DNA from: Sphingopyxis sp. QXT-31
GTDB lineage: Bacteria; Pseudomonadota; Alphaproteobacteria; Sphingomonadales; Sphingomonadaceae
Reading direction: 5' to 3'
Length of the DNA stretch: 64,000 bases
NCBI RefSeq assembly: GCF_001984035.1
Contig: NZ_CP019449.1
Coordinates: forward strand, 2,046,001 to 2,110,000
The first letter of the stretch is position 1. The number at the start of each line of letters is the position of its first letter. The notes beneath the pieces were generated by a model. The model was not told where the DNA came from. It saw nothing but the letters and a program-made list of their open reading frames with translations, and searched no databases. Made by a program: the position numbers and the translations under genes. Positions 52,535 to 60,006 of the stretch are shown here, one piece after another.

Positions 52535-53503
52535 ATGACCCTCGTCCGCTGGGGCATGATCGGCTGCGGCGACGTGACCGAGCGCAAGAGCGGCCCCGCC
52601 TATCAACAGGTCGAGGGCTTCGCGCTCCACGGCGTGTTCAACCGCAGGCTCGCAAAGGCCGAGGATTATGCTGCGCGCCATGGCGTGCCGCAGGTCTTCG
52701 CCAGCGCCGAGGCGCTGATCCATTCGCCCGACATCGACGCGGTCTATATCGCGACCCCGCCCGACAGCCACGAAGCCTATGCGCTCGAAGTCGCGCGCGC
52801 GGGCAAGCCCTGCTGCATCGAAAAACCGATGGCGCCCGATCATGCCGCCTGTGTGCGCATCCGAGACGCCTTTGCCGCACGCGCCCTGCCGCTCTTCGTC
52901 GCTTATTACCGCCGCACACTCCCCCGCTTCCGGCAGGTCAAGGCCTGGCTTGACGAGGGCGCGATCGGGGCCGTGCGCCATATCCACTGGACGCTGACCA
53001 AGCCTCCGAGCCCCGCCGATGTGGCGGAGAAAAACTGGCGCGTCGACGCCGCGGTCGCGCCAGGCGGCTATTTCGACGATCTCGCGAGCCACGGCCTCGA
53101 CCTCTTCGGCTGGCTGTTCGGCGAGTTTGCCGAAGTCGCGGGTTTCGCGGTCAACCAGCAAGGCCGCTACAGCGCCGCCGACGCGGTGACCGGCTGCTGG
53201 CTGCACCGCGGCGGCGTGACCGGATCGGGAAGCTGGAATTTCGGCGCGGCCGAACGCGAGGACCGGGTCGAGATCATCGGCAGCGGCGGCCGCATCCTCT
53301 TCTCGATCTTCGACGACGCACCCCTGGGGCTCGTCCGCGACGGCGAGGCCGTCGAGATGGCCATCCAGCACCCCCCGGTGATCCAGCATTTCCATGTCGA
53401 GGCAATGCGCGACCATCTCGCGAGCCGCGGACAGCATCCCTCGACGGGCCAAAGTGCCGCGCACACCGCTTGGGTGATGGACCGGATATTGTCGCGGCGC
53501 TGA
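52535..53503 (+). CDS. Gfo/Idh/MocA-family oxidoreductase
   Basis: A 322-residue NAD(P)-dependent sugar or inositol dehydrogenase-like enzyme. The Rossmann signature is WGMIGCGDVTERKSGPA, IDAVYIATPPDSHEAYAL follows, and the catalytic region is GKPCCIEKPMA (Glu-Lys-Pro). The C-terminal half contains GGYFDDLASHGLDLFGWLFG with the second catalytic His/Asp. It starts seven bases after uvrB, perhaps co-transcribed. The substrate is unknown. Confidence 0.88.
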   Translation: MTLVRWGMIGCGDVTERKSGPAYQQVEGFALHGVFNRRLAKAEDYAARHGVPQVFASAEALIHSPDIDAVYIATPPDSHEAYALEVARAGKPCCIEKPMAPDHAACVRIRDAFAARALPLFVAYYRRTLPRFRQVKAWLDEGAIGAVRHIHWTLTKPPSPADVAEKNWRVDAAVAPGGYFDDLASHGLDLFGWLFGEFAEVAGFAVNQQGRYSAADAVTGCWLHRGGVTGSGSWNFGAAEREDRVEIIGSGGRILFSIFDDAPLGLVRDGEAVEMAIQHPPVIQHFHVEAMRDHLASRGQHPSTGQSAAHTAWVMDRILSRR

Positions 53504-53613
53504 CGACATAGCGAGCAGAATGCACGACCCCTCCTGTCCCCCGCGCAAAAAAGAGCAAGCCGGGCACGCTCAACGACCACTTTAGAAGCAAAGCAAAAGG
53601 CAACAGGGTCTGT

Positions 53614-53633
53614 GATCTTTTTCTAGAAAGATC
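53614..53633. promoter_or_regulatory. Palindromic operator of the HTH-HigBA operon
   Basis: GATCTTTTTCTAGAAAGATC has seven-base arms around TTCTAG, 16 bases upstream of the first gene of the toxin-antitoxin unit. Type II systems autoregulate through such palindromes. Confidence 0.55.
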
Positions 53634-53649
53634 CAAAAAGTTCTGCTAC

Positions 53650-54087
53650 ATGGATCGAATGAGAACCATCCAGATCAGCACTGGCGTTTTTGCAAAAATC
53701 TGGGCTCACCGGATCGACGGCGAAGAAGATGAGAACACTATTCTTGAACGCCTCTTGGGCATCGCCGTCCCGCCGCGTGCTCCGGAAAATCAGGAAGATT
53801 TTAAAGATAGAGGCGCCAAAATCCGTTGGCGGGATGACGTCAAAAGCGCGCTAATTTCCCTGGGAGGGCGCGCATCGTTAAATGATCTCTATGATCGAGT
53901 TCGGGATGTAAGGCGCAAGGCTGGACGCTCGCTTCCGAAAAATACAGAAGCGATCGTGCGTCGTGAACTCGAGTATAACAGTGAGCACTCCAAAGCCCAC
54001 ACGGGGCGGTTCAATTGGTTTCGGCCCGCCGAGGGCAAACTGGGCAAAGGCGTATGGGAACTCAATAGCGCGGAGCACGCACAATGA
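53650..54087 (+). CDS. Ribbon-helix-helix / winged-helix DNA-binding protein upstream of higBA
   Basis: A 145-residue protein. The first 40 residues (RTIQISTGVFAKIWAHRIDGEEDENTILERLL) look like a ribbon-helix-helix motif. The rest (WRDDVKSALISLGGRASLNDLYDRVRDVRR and EAIVRRELEYNSEHS to GVWEL) resembles the HARE-like winged helix found beside restriction enzymes. The coding sequence is clearly more A/T-rich than the neighbours, which suggests acquisition. Its stop overlaps the higB ATG by four bases. It may be a third component (autorepressor) of the toxin-antitoxin unit, or the remnant of a restriction-modification island. The alternative start MRTIQ at 53659 is possible. Confidence 0.62.
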   Translation: MDRMRTIQISTGVFAKIWAHRIDGEEDENTILERLLGIAVPPRAPENQEDFKDRGAKIRWRDDVKSALISLGGRASLNDLYDRVRDVRRKAGRSLPKNTEAIVRRELEYNSEHSKAHTGRFNWFRPAEGKLGKGVWELNSAEHAQ

Positions 54088-54365
54088 TCCGCTCGTTCGC
54101 CGATCCCGAAACCGAAAAGATCTGGAACGGCGAGCGGAGCCGGGATTATCCCGCCGAGATACAGCCGCGCGCGCTCATCAAGCTTGCCATGATCGAAGCC
54201 GCGGAGGTGCTGGCCGACCTGCAGAACCCGCCGAGCAACCGACTTCATGCGCTGAAGGGCGACCGCGCCGGCCAACATTCGATTTCCATTAATATGCAAT
54301 GGCGTATATGCTTCGTCTGGAAGGACGGAGCCGCGCATGACGTCGAAATCGTCGACTACCACTAA
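54084..54365 (+). CDS. higB: Type II toxin HigB (RelE-family mRNA interferase)
   Basis: A 93-residue HigB: MIRSFADPETEKIWNGERSRDYP, PSNRLHALKGDRAGQHSISINMQWRICFVWKDG and VEIVDYH are diagnostic for this toxin, including the basic LKGDR and the C-terminal EIVDYH. It cleaves mRNA on the ribosome when antitoxin is lost. It is coupled to the upstream HTH gene by a four-base overlap and overlaps higA by 29 bases. Confidence 0.93.
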   Translation: MIRSFADPETEKIWNGERSRDYPAEIQPRALIKLAMIEAAEVLADLQNPPSNRLHALKGDRAGQHSISINMQWRICFVWKDGAAHDVEIVDYH

Positions 54366-54657
54366 TCCCGACTGGCTGCACAACAGCCATGCCGGCGAGA
54401 TATTGTGGTCCGAATTCATGGAACCGCTCGATCTTGACATCGGCGCGCTCGCCGCACTGCTCGGTGTTGCGGCGGACGATGTGGCACGCGTGGTTTCCGG
54501 CGACGAACCGCTGAATGCCGAACTCGACCTGCGACTGGGACGCTATTTCGGCATGTCGGAGGGGTTCTTTCTGCGGCTTCAGGATCGCTACGAATTGCTC
54601 GAAGCCAAACGGGCGCTGAACGGCGACCTCGACCGTATCGTTCCCCGCGCGGCCTGA
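54337..54657 (+). CDS. higA: HigA-type antitoxin (Cro/XRE-like)
   Basis: A 106-residue antitoxin. The middle reads HAGEILWSEFMEPLDLDIGALAALLGVAADDVARVVSGDEPLNAELDLRLGRYFGMSEGFFLRLQDRYELLEAKRAL, the HigA/XRE helix-turn-helix pattern. It binds HigB and represses the operon. The start at 54337 lies inside higB, a normal arrangement for a reversed-order (toxin first) HigBA unit. The first about 18 residues are not conserved; initiation slightly downstream is possible. Confidence 0.88.
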   Translation: MTSKSSTTTNPDWLHNSHAGEILWSEFMEPLDLDIGALAALLGVAADDVARVVSGDEPLNAELDLRLGRYFGMSEGFFLRLQDRYELLEAKRALNGDLDRIVPRAA

Positions 54658-54752
54658 CGCCTTCGACCAAAGCCCCGCCGTACCCGACCGACACCCTTGC
54701 CCCCTCCCCCTGCCCGGCTTAGCCTCCGCGCCTCAACCGGGGAGAATATCGA

Positions 54753-56258
54753 ATGAAATCGGGTCCGTCGCTCATCGCCCTGACGCTAGCCTTCGCTGCG
54801 CCTGCCGCCGTCCATGCGCAGGATGCGCCCTTTGAGAAGGCCAAGGCTGAAAAACCTGCCGACGTCATCCCGCAGGTCCGCACCACCAAACTCAGCGGCA
54901 CCTTCGGCGGCCAGCGCATCGCTTACGCCGCGACGATCGGCGAGACGATCGTCAAGAACAGGGACGGCGTGCCCGAAGTGGCGGTCGTCACCACCGCCTA
55001 TGTCAAGGAACCGCGCGACCCCAATCGCCCGGTGACCTTCCTGTTCAACGGCGGCCCCGGATCGGGCACCGTCTGGCTGATGATGGGCGCCTTCGGCCCC
55101 AAGCGCGTCGCCATCCCGGGCACGGGGGTCGACGACGGCGCGCCGCCCTATCCGATCGTCGACAATCCCGACGCCTTGCTCGACGTCACCGACGTGGTGT
55201 TCATCGACCCGCCGGGCACCGGCTTCTCGTACCTGATCGGCAAGGCCGACCCCAAGGATTATTACGGCGTCACGCAGGACGCGAAGCTCGTCGCGCAGGT
55301 CATCCGGCTGTGGCTCAACGACAATGGCCGCTGGAACAGCCCCAAATATCTGGGCGGCGAAAGCTATGGCACCACCCGTTCCGCCGCCGTCGCCAACGAG
55401 CTGATGAACGACACCTACAACGATGTCGCATTGAACGGGATCATCCTGATCTCGACCGTGCTCGATTTCGCCGCGGGCGCCGACACGCCGGGCAACGAGC
55501 TGTCGCCGATCACCAACCTGCCCTCGATGGCGGTCACCGCGCTCTATCATGGCAAGGCGCAGGGGTCGTCGCGCGAGGCCTTTGCCGAGGAAGCGCGGCA
55601 ATGGGCGATCGGCCCCTATGCCACCGCGCTGCTCAAGGGCCAGAAATTGCAGGGCGAGGAACGCGCCGCGATCCGCCGCGACCTCGCGCGCTTCACCGGC
55701 CTCTCCGAAACCTATCTCGAACAGGCCGACCTGCGCGTCACCCCCAGCCGCTTCTACAAGGAACTGCTGCGCGACCGCGGGCTGACCGTAGGGCGCCTCG
55801 ACAGCCGCTATACCGGCAAGGATTATGATAATGCCGGCGAGGGCCCCGACAACGACCCCAGCTTCTATGGCATCGACGCGTCGTACACGGCCGCGATCAA
55901 CAGCTGGAGCCGCGACGGCCTCGGCTTCAAGACCGACCGCGAATATCAGTCGATCGGCGGCATCGGCGGGCAATGGGATTGGCGCATCGGCGGCCGCGAC
56001 GCCAACGCGTACCTTAACGTAGCGCCCTATATCGGGCAGGCGCTGCGCGAGAATAGCGGACTGAAAGTGCTGGTCGCGCAGGGCTGGTACGATTTCGCGA
56101 CGCCCTTTTTCGCCGCCGAATATGCGCTCTCGCGCACCGGTATCCCGCAGGACCGCATCCACTACACCTACTATGGCGCGGGCCACATGATGTATATCCG
56201 CGACGAAGACCGGCATAAATTGTCCGAGGATGTGCGGGCGTTTATCCGCGGACGGTGA
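54753..56258 (+). CDS. S10-family serine carboxypeptidase
   Basis: A 501-residue exported peptidase with signal peptide SLIALTLAFAAPAAVHAQ. Family landmarks are VTFLFNGGPGSGTVWL (oxyanion hole), FIDPPGTGFSYLIG, KYLGGESYGTTRSAAV with the nucleophile Ser in GESYG, VLVAQGWYDFATPFF with the Asp, and IHYTYYGAGHMMYI with the His. It should remove C-terminal residues of peptides in the periplasm or outside. It stands alone after higA. Bacterial members of S10 are poorly studied; the specificity is unknown. Confidence 0.92.
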   Translation: MKSGPSLIALTLAFAAPAAVHAQDAPFEKAKAEKPADVIPQVRTTKLSGTFGGQRIAYAATIGETIVKNRDGVPEVAVVTTAYVKEPRDPNRPVTFLFNGGPGSGTVWLMMGAFGPKRVAIPGTGVDDGAPPYPIVDNPDALLDVTDVVFIDPPGTGFSYLIGKADPKDYYGVTQDAKLVAQVIRLWLNDNGRWNSPKYLGGESYGTTRSAAVANELMNDTYNDVALNGIILISTVLDFAAGADTPGNELSPITNLPSMAVTALYHGKAQGSSREAFAEEARQWAIGPYATALLKGQKLQGEERAAIRRDLARFTGLSETYLEQADLRVTPSRFYKELLRDRGLTVGRLDSRYTGKDYDNAGEGPDNDPSFYGIDASYTAAINSWSRDGLGFKTDREYQSIGGIGGQWDWRIGGRDANAYLNVAPYIGQALRENSGLKVLVAQGWYDFATPFFAAEYALSRTGIPQDRIHYTYYGAGHMMYIRDEDRHKLSEDVRAFIRGR

Positions 56259-56283
56259 AGCGAATGGGCGCTTTCGGGCTTTA

Positions 56284-56435
56284 GTTGCCGTTCTCAATTT
56301 TACCCCGGAACGGGGAGGGGGACCGCCGCGAAGCGGTGGTGGAGGGGCCGGAGCGGTGCATCATGACGCGAGGTTTCGCCCCCTCCGTCAGCCCCGCGGG
56401 CTGCCACCTCCCCGTTCCGGGGAGGAACTGGCAAC
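56284..56435. repeat. Palindromic intergenic repeat, copy B
   Basis: Inverted arms CCCCGGAACGGGGAGG (56303-56318) and CCTCCCCGTTCCGGGG (56407-56422) extend imperfectly to 56284 and 56435 (GTTGCC/GGCAAC). The interior contains, on the reverse strand, GCTGACGGAGGGG and CCGGCCCCTCCACCA, as in copy A at 44568-44709. It is non-coding and lies between the carboxypeptidase and a LuxR gene. Confidence 0.78.
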
Positions 56436-56529
56436 GTCCACTTCCAACCCCCAAACCGCCCTTCCTCACATGGTTGCATTTCGCCGCCATTCCCCGACAA
56501 TGCCCCATCCATCGCGCCGGGGGGCCTTT

Positions 56530-57612
56530 ATGCACGACGACCTGATCGACCGGATCTACGAATGCTCGGTAGTGCCTGAGGCCTGGCCCGCAGTGCTCGA
56601 CGACGTCGCGGCGCTGGCGCAGTCGACCGGGGGGCTGCTCTTCTCGGCGCGCAAGGCGCTGCACTGGACCGCGTCCGAGAGCGTCGCCGATGCCTTCGAC
56701 GCCTATGTCAACGACGGCTGGTTCGGCAAATGCAGCCGCCGCGTGTGCATCATGAGCCAGGAAGCGCCAAGCTTCTTCGTCGAGCATGATTTCTGGAGCG
56801 AGGAGCAGCTGAGCGCCGATCCGGTGTACCGCGACTTCTTTCGCCCGCGCGGGCTCGGCTGGTCGGCGGGGACCGGGCTGCATTTGCCCACCGGCGATAA
56901 TATCATATTCAGCGTCGAGCGCGCCTACGACGGCGGGCCGATCGAGCCCGAGAATGTCGCGCGGCTGAACGGCATCCGCCCGCATCTGGCGCGCAGCGCG
57001 CTGGTCAGCGCACGGCTGCAGCTGAAGCGCGCAGAGGGCGCGACCGAAGCGCTCGCCGCGCTGCGTCTGCCCGCCTTCCTGCTGAACGACGCCGGCGAAG
57101 TCGCCGAGGCGAGCGCGATGACCGACGCGGTCGCCGAGCAGATCGTCTGGGGCGCCAAGGGGCGGCTGCGGCTGAACGACAGGAAGGCCGATGCAATCCT
57201 GACCGACGCGCTCGCGGGGCTGGCGCAGGGCGCCGAGAGCGCAGTGCGGTCCTTCCCGATCCGCGGCGCATCGGGCCAGCCCGAGCTGGTCGCGCACATC
57301 GTCCCGGTGCGGCGCAGCGCGCATGATGTGTTCGGCGACAGCTATGCGTTGATGCTGCTGGTCCCGGTCGCGTCGGAGCGCGCGCCGTCGGCGACGCTGA
57401 TGCGCTCGCTGTTCGACCTCACCCCTTCGGAGGCGCGCGTCGCCACGGGGATCGCCAGCGGCGAAACCCCCGAAGCCATCGCCGCGGCGGGCGATGTCGC
57501 GATCAGCACGGTGCGCAGCCAGCTGAGCCGCCTGCTCGAAAAGACCGGCTGTACGCGGCAGGCCGACCTCGCATCGCTGCTTGCGCGCATCGCCGTCACG
57601 ACGCCGCACTGA
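56530..57612 (+). CDS. LuxR-family transcriptional regulator
   Basis: A 360-residue regulator with an uncharacterised N-terminal sensory part (MHDDLIDRIYECSVVPEAW to about 280) and a C-terminal LuxR HTH, FDLTPSEARVATGIASGETPEAIAAAGDVAISTVRSQLSRLLEKTGCTRQADLASLL. There is no receiver or membrane segment. The N-terminal portion may bind a small molecule. An in-frame ATG at 56500 could add ten residues. It follows the repeat copy B and is not in an operon. Confidence 0.85.
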   Translation: MHDDLIDRIYECSVVPEAWPAVLDDVAALAQSTGGLLFSARKALHWTASESVADAFDAYVNDGWFGKCSRRVCIMSQEAPSFFVEHDFWSEEQLSADPVYRDFFRPRGLGWSAGTGLHLPTGDNIIFSVERAYDGGPIEPENVARLNGIRPHLARSALVSARLQLKRAEGATEALAALRLPAFLLNDAGEVAEASAMTDAVAEQIVWGAKGRLRLNDRKADAILTDALAGLAQGAESAVRSFPIRGASGQPELVAHIVPVRRSAHDVFGDSYALMLLVPVASERAPSATLMRSLFDLTPSEARVATGIASGETPEAIAAAGDVAISTVRSQLSRLLEKTGCTRQADLASLLARIAVTTPH

Positions 57613-57873
57613 GAAATCGCGATCCATCCTTCATATGAAGGATGCGGCCACCCTCCGGCGGGCCGATAAGGCCAGCAACTGCCGGCCCTTCTGCGACCCT
57701 GGGACGTCAGTCAGCGGCACCTTTGCAGCGATGCGGAGGTGCCGCTTTCCGTTTCGGGAGCGCGGACATCGCGCCGCCCCTTCCCTCGCCTGTCGAGTTA
57801 ATTTACAGTTTACCATAAGTCCGCGGCGCCGAATCCCCGATTTGCGCCACTGGCACGGCTCTTGCTCGGGTGC

Positions 57874-58128
57874 ATGGTAATGCTGAAGAAGATCGGACGC
57901 CTGTTCGTCATCAAGACCAAGTTTGAGGCTTGCCTCATCATCTATGCGCTCGGCGTCGGTGCGATCGCGCGCGGGATGATCTATATCGACGAATATCCGG
58001 GAGTCGGCGGCAAGCTGCTGCTGCTCGCGTGCAGCGGGTCGGTGTTCCTGGCCGGCGCGAAGATCTTCGATTGCCTTCGCTACGAAAAGGCCGAGCGCGA
58101 GGCAGCCGCGGCGCAGCAGCCCGCCTGA
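57874..58128 (+). CDS. Small membrane protein of unknown function
   Basis: An 84-residue protein. It has a basic start MVMLKKIGRLFVIKTKFEACL and two hydrophobic segments, IIYALGVGAIARGMIY and LLLLACSGSVFLAGAKIF, then a charged Glu/Ala/Gln tail. It may be a small inner-membrane protein. The start could also be ATG 57880. It lies 50 bases upstream of the alpha/beta hydrolase. I recognise no family. Confidence 0.6.
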   Translation: MVMLKKIGRLFVIKTKFEACLIIYALGVGAIARGMIYIDEYPGVGGKLLLLACSGSVFLAGAKIFDCLRYEKAEREAAAAQQPA

Positions 58129-58178
58129 CGACTAAAGCGGACTTTCGCCGGTCGCCAAAAACTGCCAAGGCACAGGCC

Positions 58179-58931
58179 ATGAGCAGGATCAGCGGCAAGC
58201 CCGCCCTCAGCACCGAACATGTCTATGGCCTGACGCTGCGGGTCGCGCGCTGGCGCGCTGGAACGCCGGGAACACCGCTGCTGTTCCTCAACGGCATCGG
58301 CGCCGATATCGGCGCGGCGGCGCCCCTGCTGGCGCAGATCGCGGGGCGCGAGGTGTGGACACTCGACATGCCCGGGGTCGGGGGCTCACCCGATGCGCTG
58401 ATCCCTTATGGCGCGCCGACGATGGCAGCGGTGGTGATGGACATTGCCAGCCGTTTCGGTCACCAGACGATCGACCTTGCGGGCTTCAGCTGGGGCGGCG
58501 CGCTGGCGCAGCAGATTGCGGTACAATTTCCTGGCCGCGTCGGGCATCTCGTGCTGATGGCGACGACCCCGGTGATGGGCGCGCCGGGCATCGGATGGGG
58601 CGCGCTGTTCGACAGCGACATGCAGGCGAGCGGGCTGAAGATCCAGACGGCGACGCCGCTCGGCATCGCGTACCAGACCGCCGCGATGGCCGGATGGACG
58701 AGCGTGGCGTTCTTGCCCGGGCTCAAGGCGATCCCGACATTGGTGTTGATGGGCGAGCAGGATGGCGTGATGCCGGCCTGCTATGGCCAGATGCTCGCCG
58801 AGTTGATCGACGGCGCGGTGCTGGAGGTGGTGCCGGGGTCGCACCTCTTCCCCTTCACCCATGCGGCGGCGATTTCGGCGCGGATCAGTTCGTTTCTGGA
58901 CCAGCCGACGGCGGCGCAAGCCGCCGCTTGA
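58179..58931 (+). CDS. Alpha/beta hydrolase, PHA-depolymerase-like
   Basis: A 250-residue alpha/beta hydrolase: LLFLNGIGADIGAAAPLL (oxyanion region), TLDMPGVGGSPDAL, the nucleophile elbow IDLAGFSWGGALAQQIAVQFP with Ser in FSWGG, LVLMGEQDGVMP with the Asp, and PGSHLFPF with the His. The FSWGG and NGIG pattern is that of intracellular medium-chain PHA depolymerases and related esterases. It has no signal peptide. Its 3' end overlaps the convergent hydrolase at 58885 by 47 bases. The start at 58179 is chosen because the conserved fold begins there. Confidence 0.85.
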   Translation: MSRISGKPALSTEHVYGLTLRVARWRAGTPGTPLLFLNGIGADIGAAAPLLAQIAGREVWTLDMPGVGGSPDALIPYGAPTMAAVVMDIASRFGHQTIDLAGFSWGGALAQQIAVQFPGRVGHLVLMATTPVMGAPGIGWGALFDSDMQASGLKIQTATPLGIAYQTAAMAGWTSVAFLPGLKAIPTLVLMGEQDGVMPACYGQMLAELIDGAVLEVVPGSHLFPFTHAAAISARISSFLDQPTAAQAAA

Positions 58932-59916
58932 GGAAATCGGCGATCGCCGCGGCGGTCGCATCGGGGGCTTCCTCCATCGGCAGATGGCCGATGCCGTCCA
59001 GCAGCACGACCTCCGAGCCTCTGATCCGTTCGTGGAAAGTCTCTGCCGCCGTCGCGTTGATGATCCGGTCCTGCTTGCCGAAGAGGATGAGCGTGGGCGC
59101 CCTGATCTCCCCCACCCGCGCCGCCATCGCGGGTTCGCGGTCCAAACGTGCGCGCAGCACCGTCGCCTCGCGGTTGCCGGGGAAACGCAGCAGCTCCCAA
59201 TAACGGTCGATCATCGGCTCGTCGACGACCGCCTGCTTCTCGATCGAGCCGCGCAGCGACTGTTCGACGAGCATCCGCGGCGTGATCCGCGTCGCGAGCC
59301 AGCGGCCGAGGCGATATTCGAGCACGCGGAAACCGACGTTCGATTCGGGGCGCTTCTCGCCCTTGCGCAGCGGCATGCCGCTGGCGTCGAGGAGGAGCAG
59401 CGCGTCGACGCGGTCGGGATGGCCGAGCGCATAGCGCCACGCGACCCAGCCGCCCATCGAATTGCCGCCGAGGACGAAGCGGTCGAGCCCGAGCTTCGCC
59501 GCGACGACGTCGACCGCCGCGGCCATGCCGTCGGCGCCGTAATCCTTGTCGGGGGTACCGCCGGTGAGGCCGTGGCCGGGCAGGTCGAGCGTGACGACGC
59601 GGTACTCGCTGCCGAGCCGCTTCACCAGCGGCTCCCAGGTGTGGAGGCTGGCGTTCGAGCCGTGGAGCAGGATGATCGCGGGGCCGTCGCGCTTGCCTTG
59701 GTCGCGATAATGGATGCGCTGGCCGGCGGGCCCCGCGACGAAGGTCGCCGCGGGACCGCCATATTTGGCGATCATTTCGTCGCGGTCGGTGTCGGGGGTG
59801 CGCAGCCACAGAAAGACGGCAAGGAGCGCGAGCAGCAGCCCGAGCGGGATCAACACGCGCTTGCGCCGCATCATGTGGCGCGGCGGCGGTGCCTCATATT
59901 CGTCGTCGTCGATCAT
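58885..59916 (-). CDS. Membrane-anchored alpha/beta hydrolase
   Basis: A 343-residue alpha/beta hydrolase with an N-terminal membrane segment (RVLIPLGLLLALLAVFLWL). It shows AIILLHGSNASLHTWEPLVKRL, VTLDLPGHGLTGGTP, the elbow FVLGGNSMGGWVAWRYAL (Ser in GNSMGG), LILFGKQDRI and LDGIGHLPMEEAP for the Asp and His. It is anchored to the inner membrane facing the periplasm or cytoplasm. Its 3' end overlaps that of the opposite-strand hydrolase. Substrate unknown. Confidence 0.86.
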   Translation of the reverse strand: MIDDDEYEAPPPRHMMRRKRVLIPLGLLLALLAVFLWLRTPDTDRDEMIAKYGGPAATFVAGPAGQRIHYRDQGKRDGPAIILLHGSNASLHTWEPLVKRLGSEYRVVTLDLPGHGLTGGTPDKDYGADGMAAAVDVVAAKLGLDRFVLGGNSMGGWVAWRYALGHPDRVDALLLLDASGMPLRKGEKRPESNVGFRVLEYRLGRWLATRITPRMLVEQSLRGSIEKQAVVDEPMIDRYWELLRFPGNREATVLRARLDREPAMAARVGEIRAPTLILFGKQDRIINATAAETFHERIRGSEVVLLDGIGHLPMEEAPDATAAAIADFLKRRLAPPSAGPETN

Positions 59917-59921
59917 CGTGC

Positions 59922-59940
59922 CTCCCCAGACCCTGGGGAG
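59922..59940. repeat. Short inverted repeat
   Basis: CTCCCCAG and CTGGGGAG flank ACC. It lies just upstream of the membrane-anchored hydrolase and next to the hairpin at 59958. It may be a minor hairpin; there is no T run. Confidence 0.4.
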
Positions 59941-59957
59941 ACCCTACCGCACCCGGG

Positions 59958-59998
59958 GCCGCCGTCAATGCACCGAAGGGCGGTGCATTGACGGCGGC
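59958..59998 (-). terminator. Strong hairpin downstream of the DEAD-box helicase
   Basis: Perfect 18-base arms GCCGCCGTCAATGCACCG and CGGTGCATTGACGGCGGC enclose AAGGG, eight bases past the helicase stop. There is no T tract, so it may end or stabilise the mRNA rather than be a classical intrinsic terminator. Confidence 0.6.
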
Positions 59999-60006
59999 GG
60001 TCCGGA

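Noticed and set aside
50278..52587. A 769-codon open frame antisense to uvrB
   Set aside because: UvrB motifs are unambiguous on the + strand; the antisense frame is a compositional shadow.
54786..56297. A 503-codon minus-strand frame opposite the S10 carboxypeptidase
   Set aside because: The translation lacks any family motif, while the + strand shows the full serine carboxypeptidase signature.
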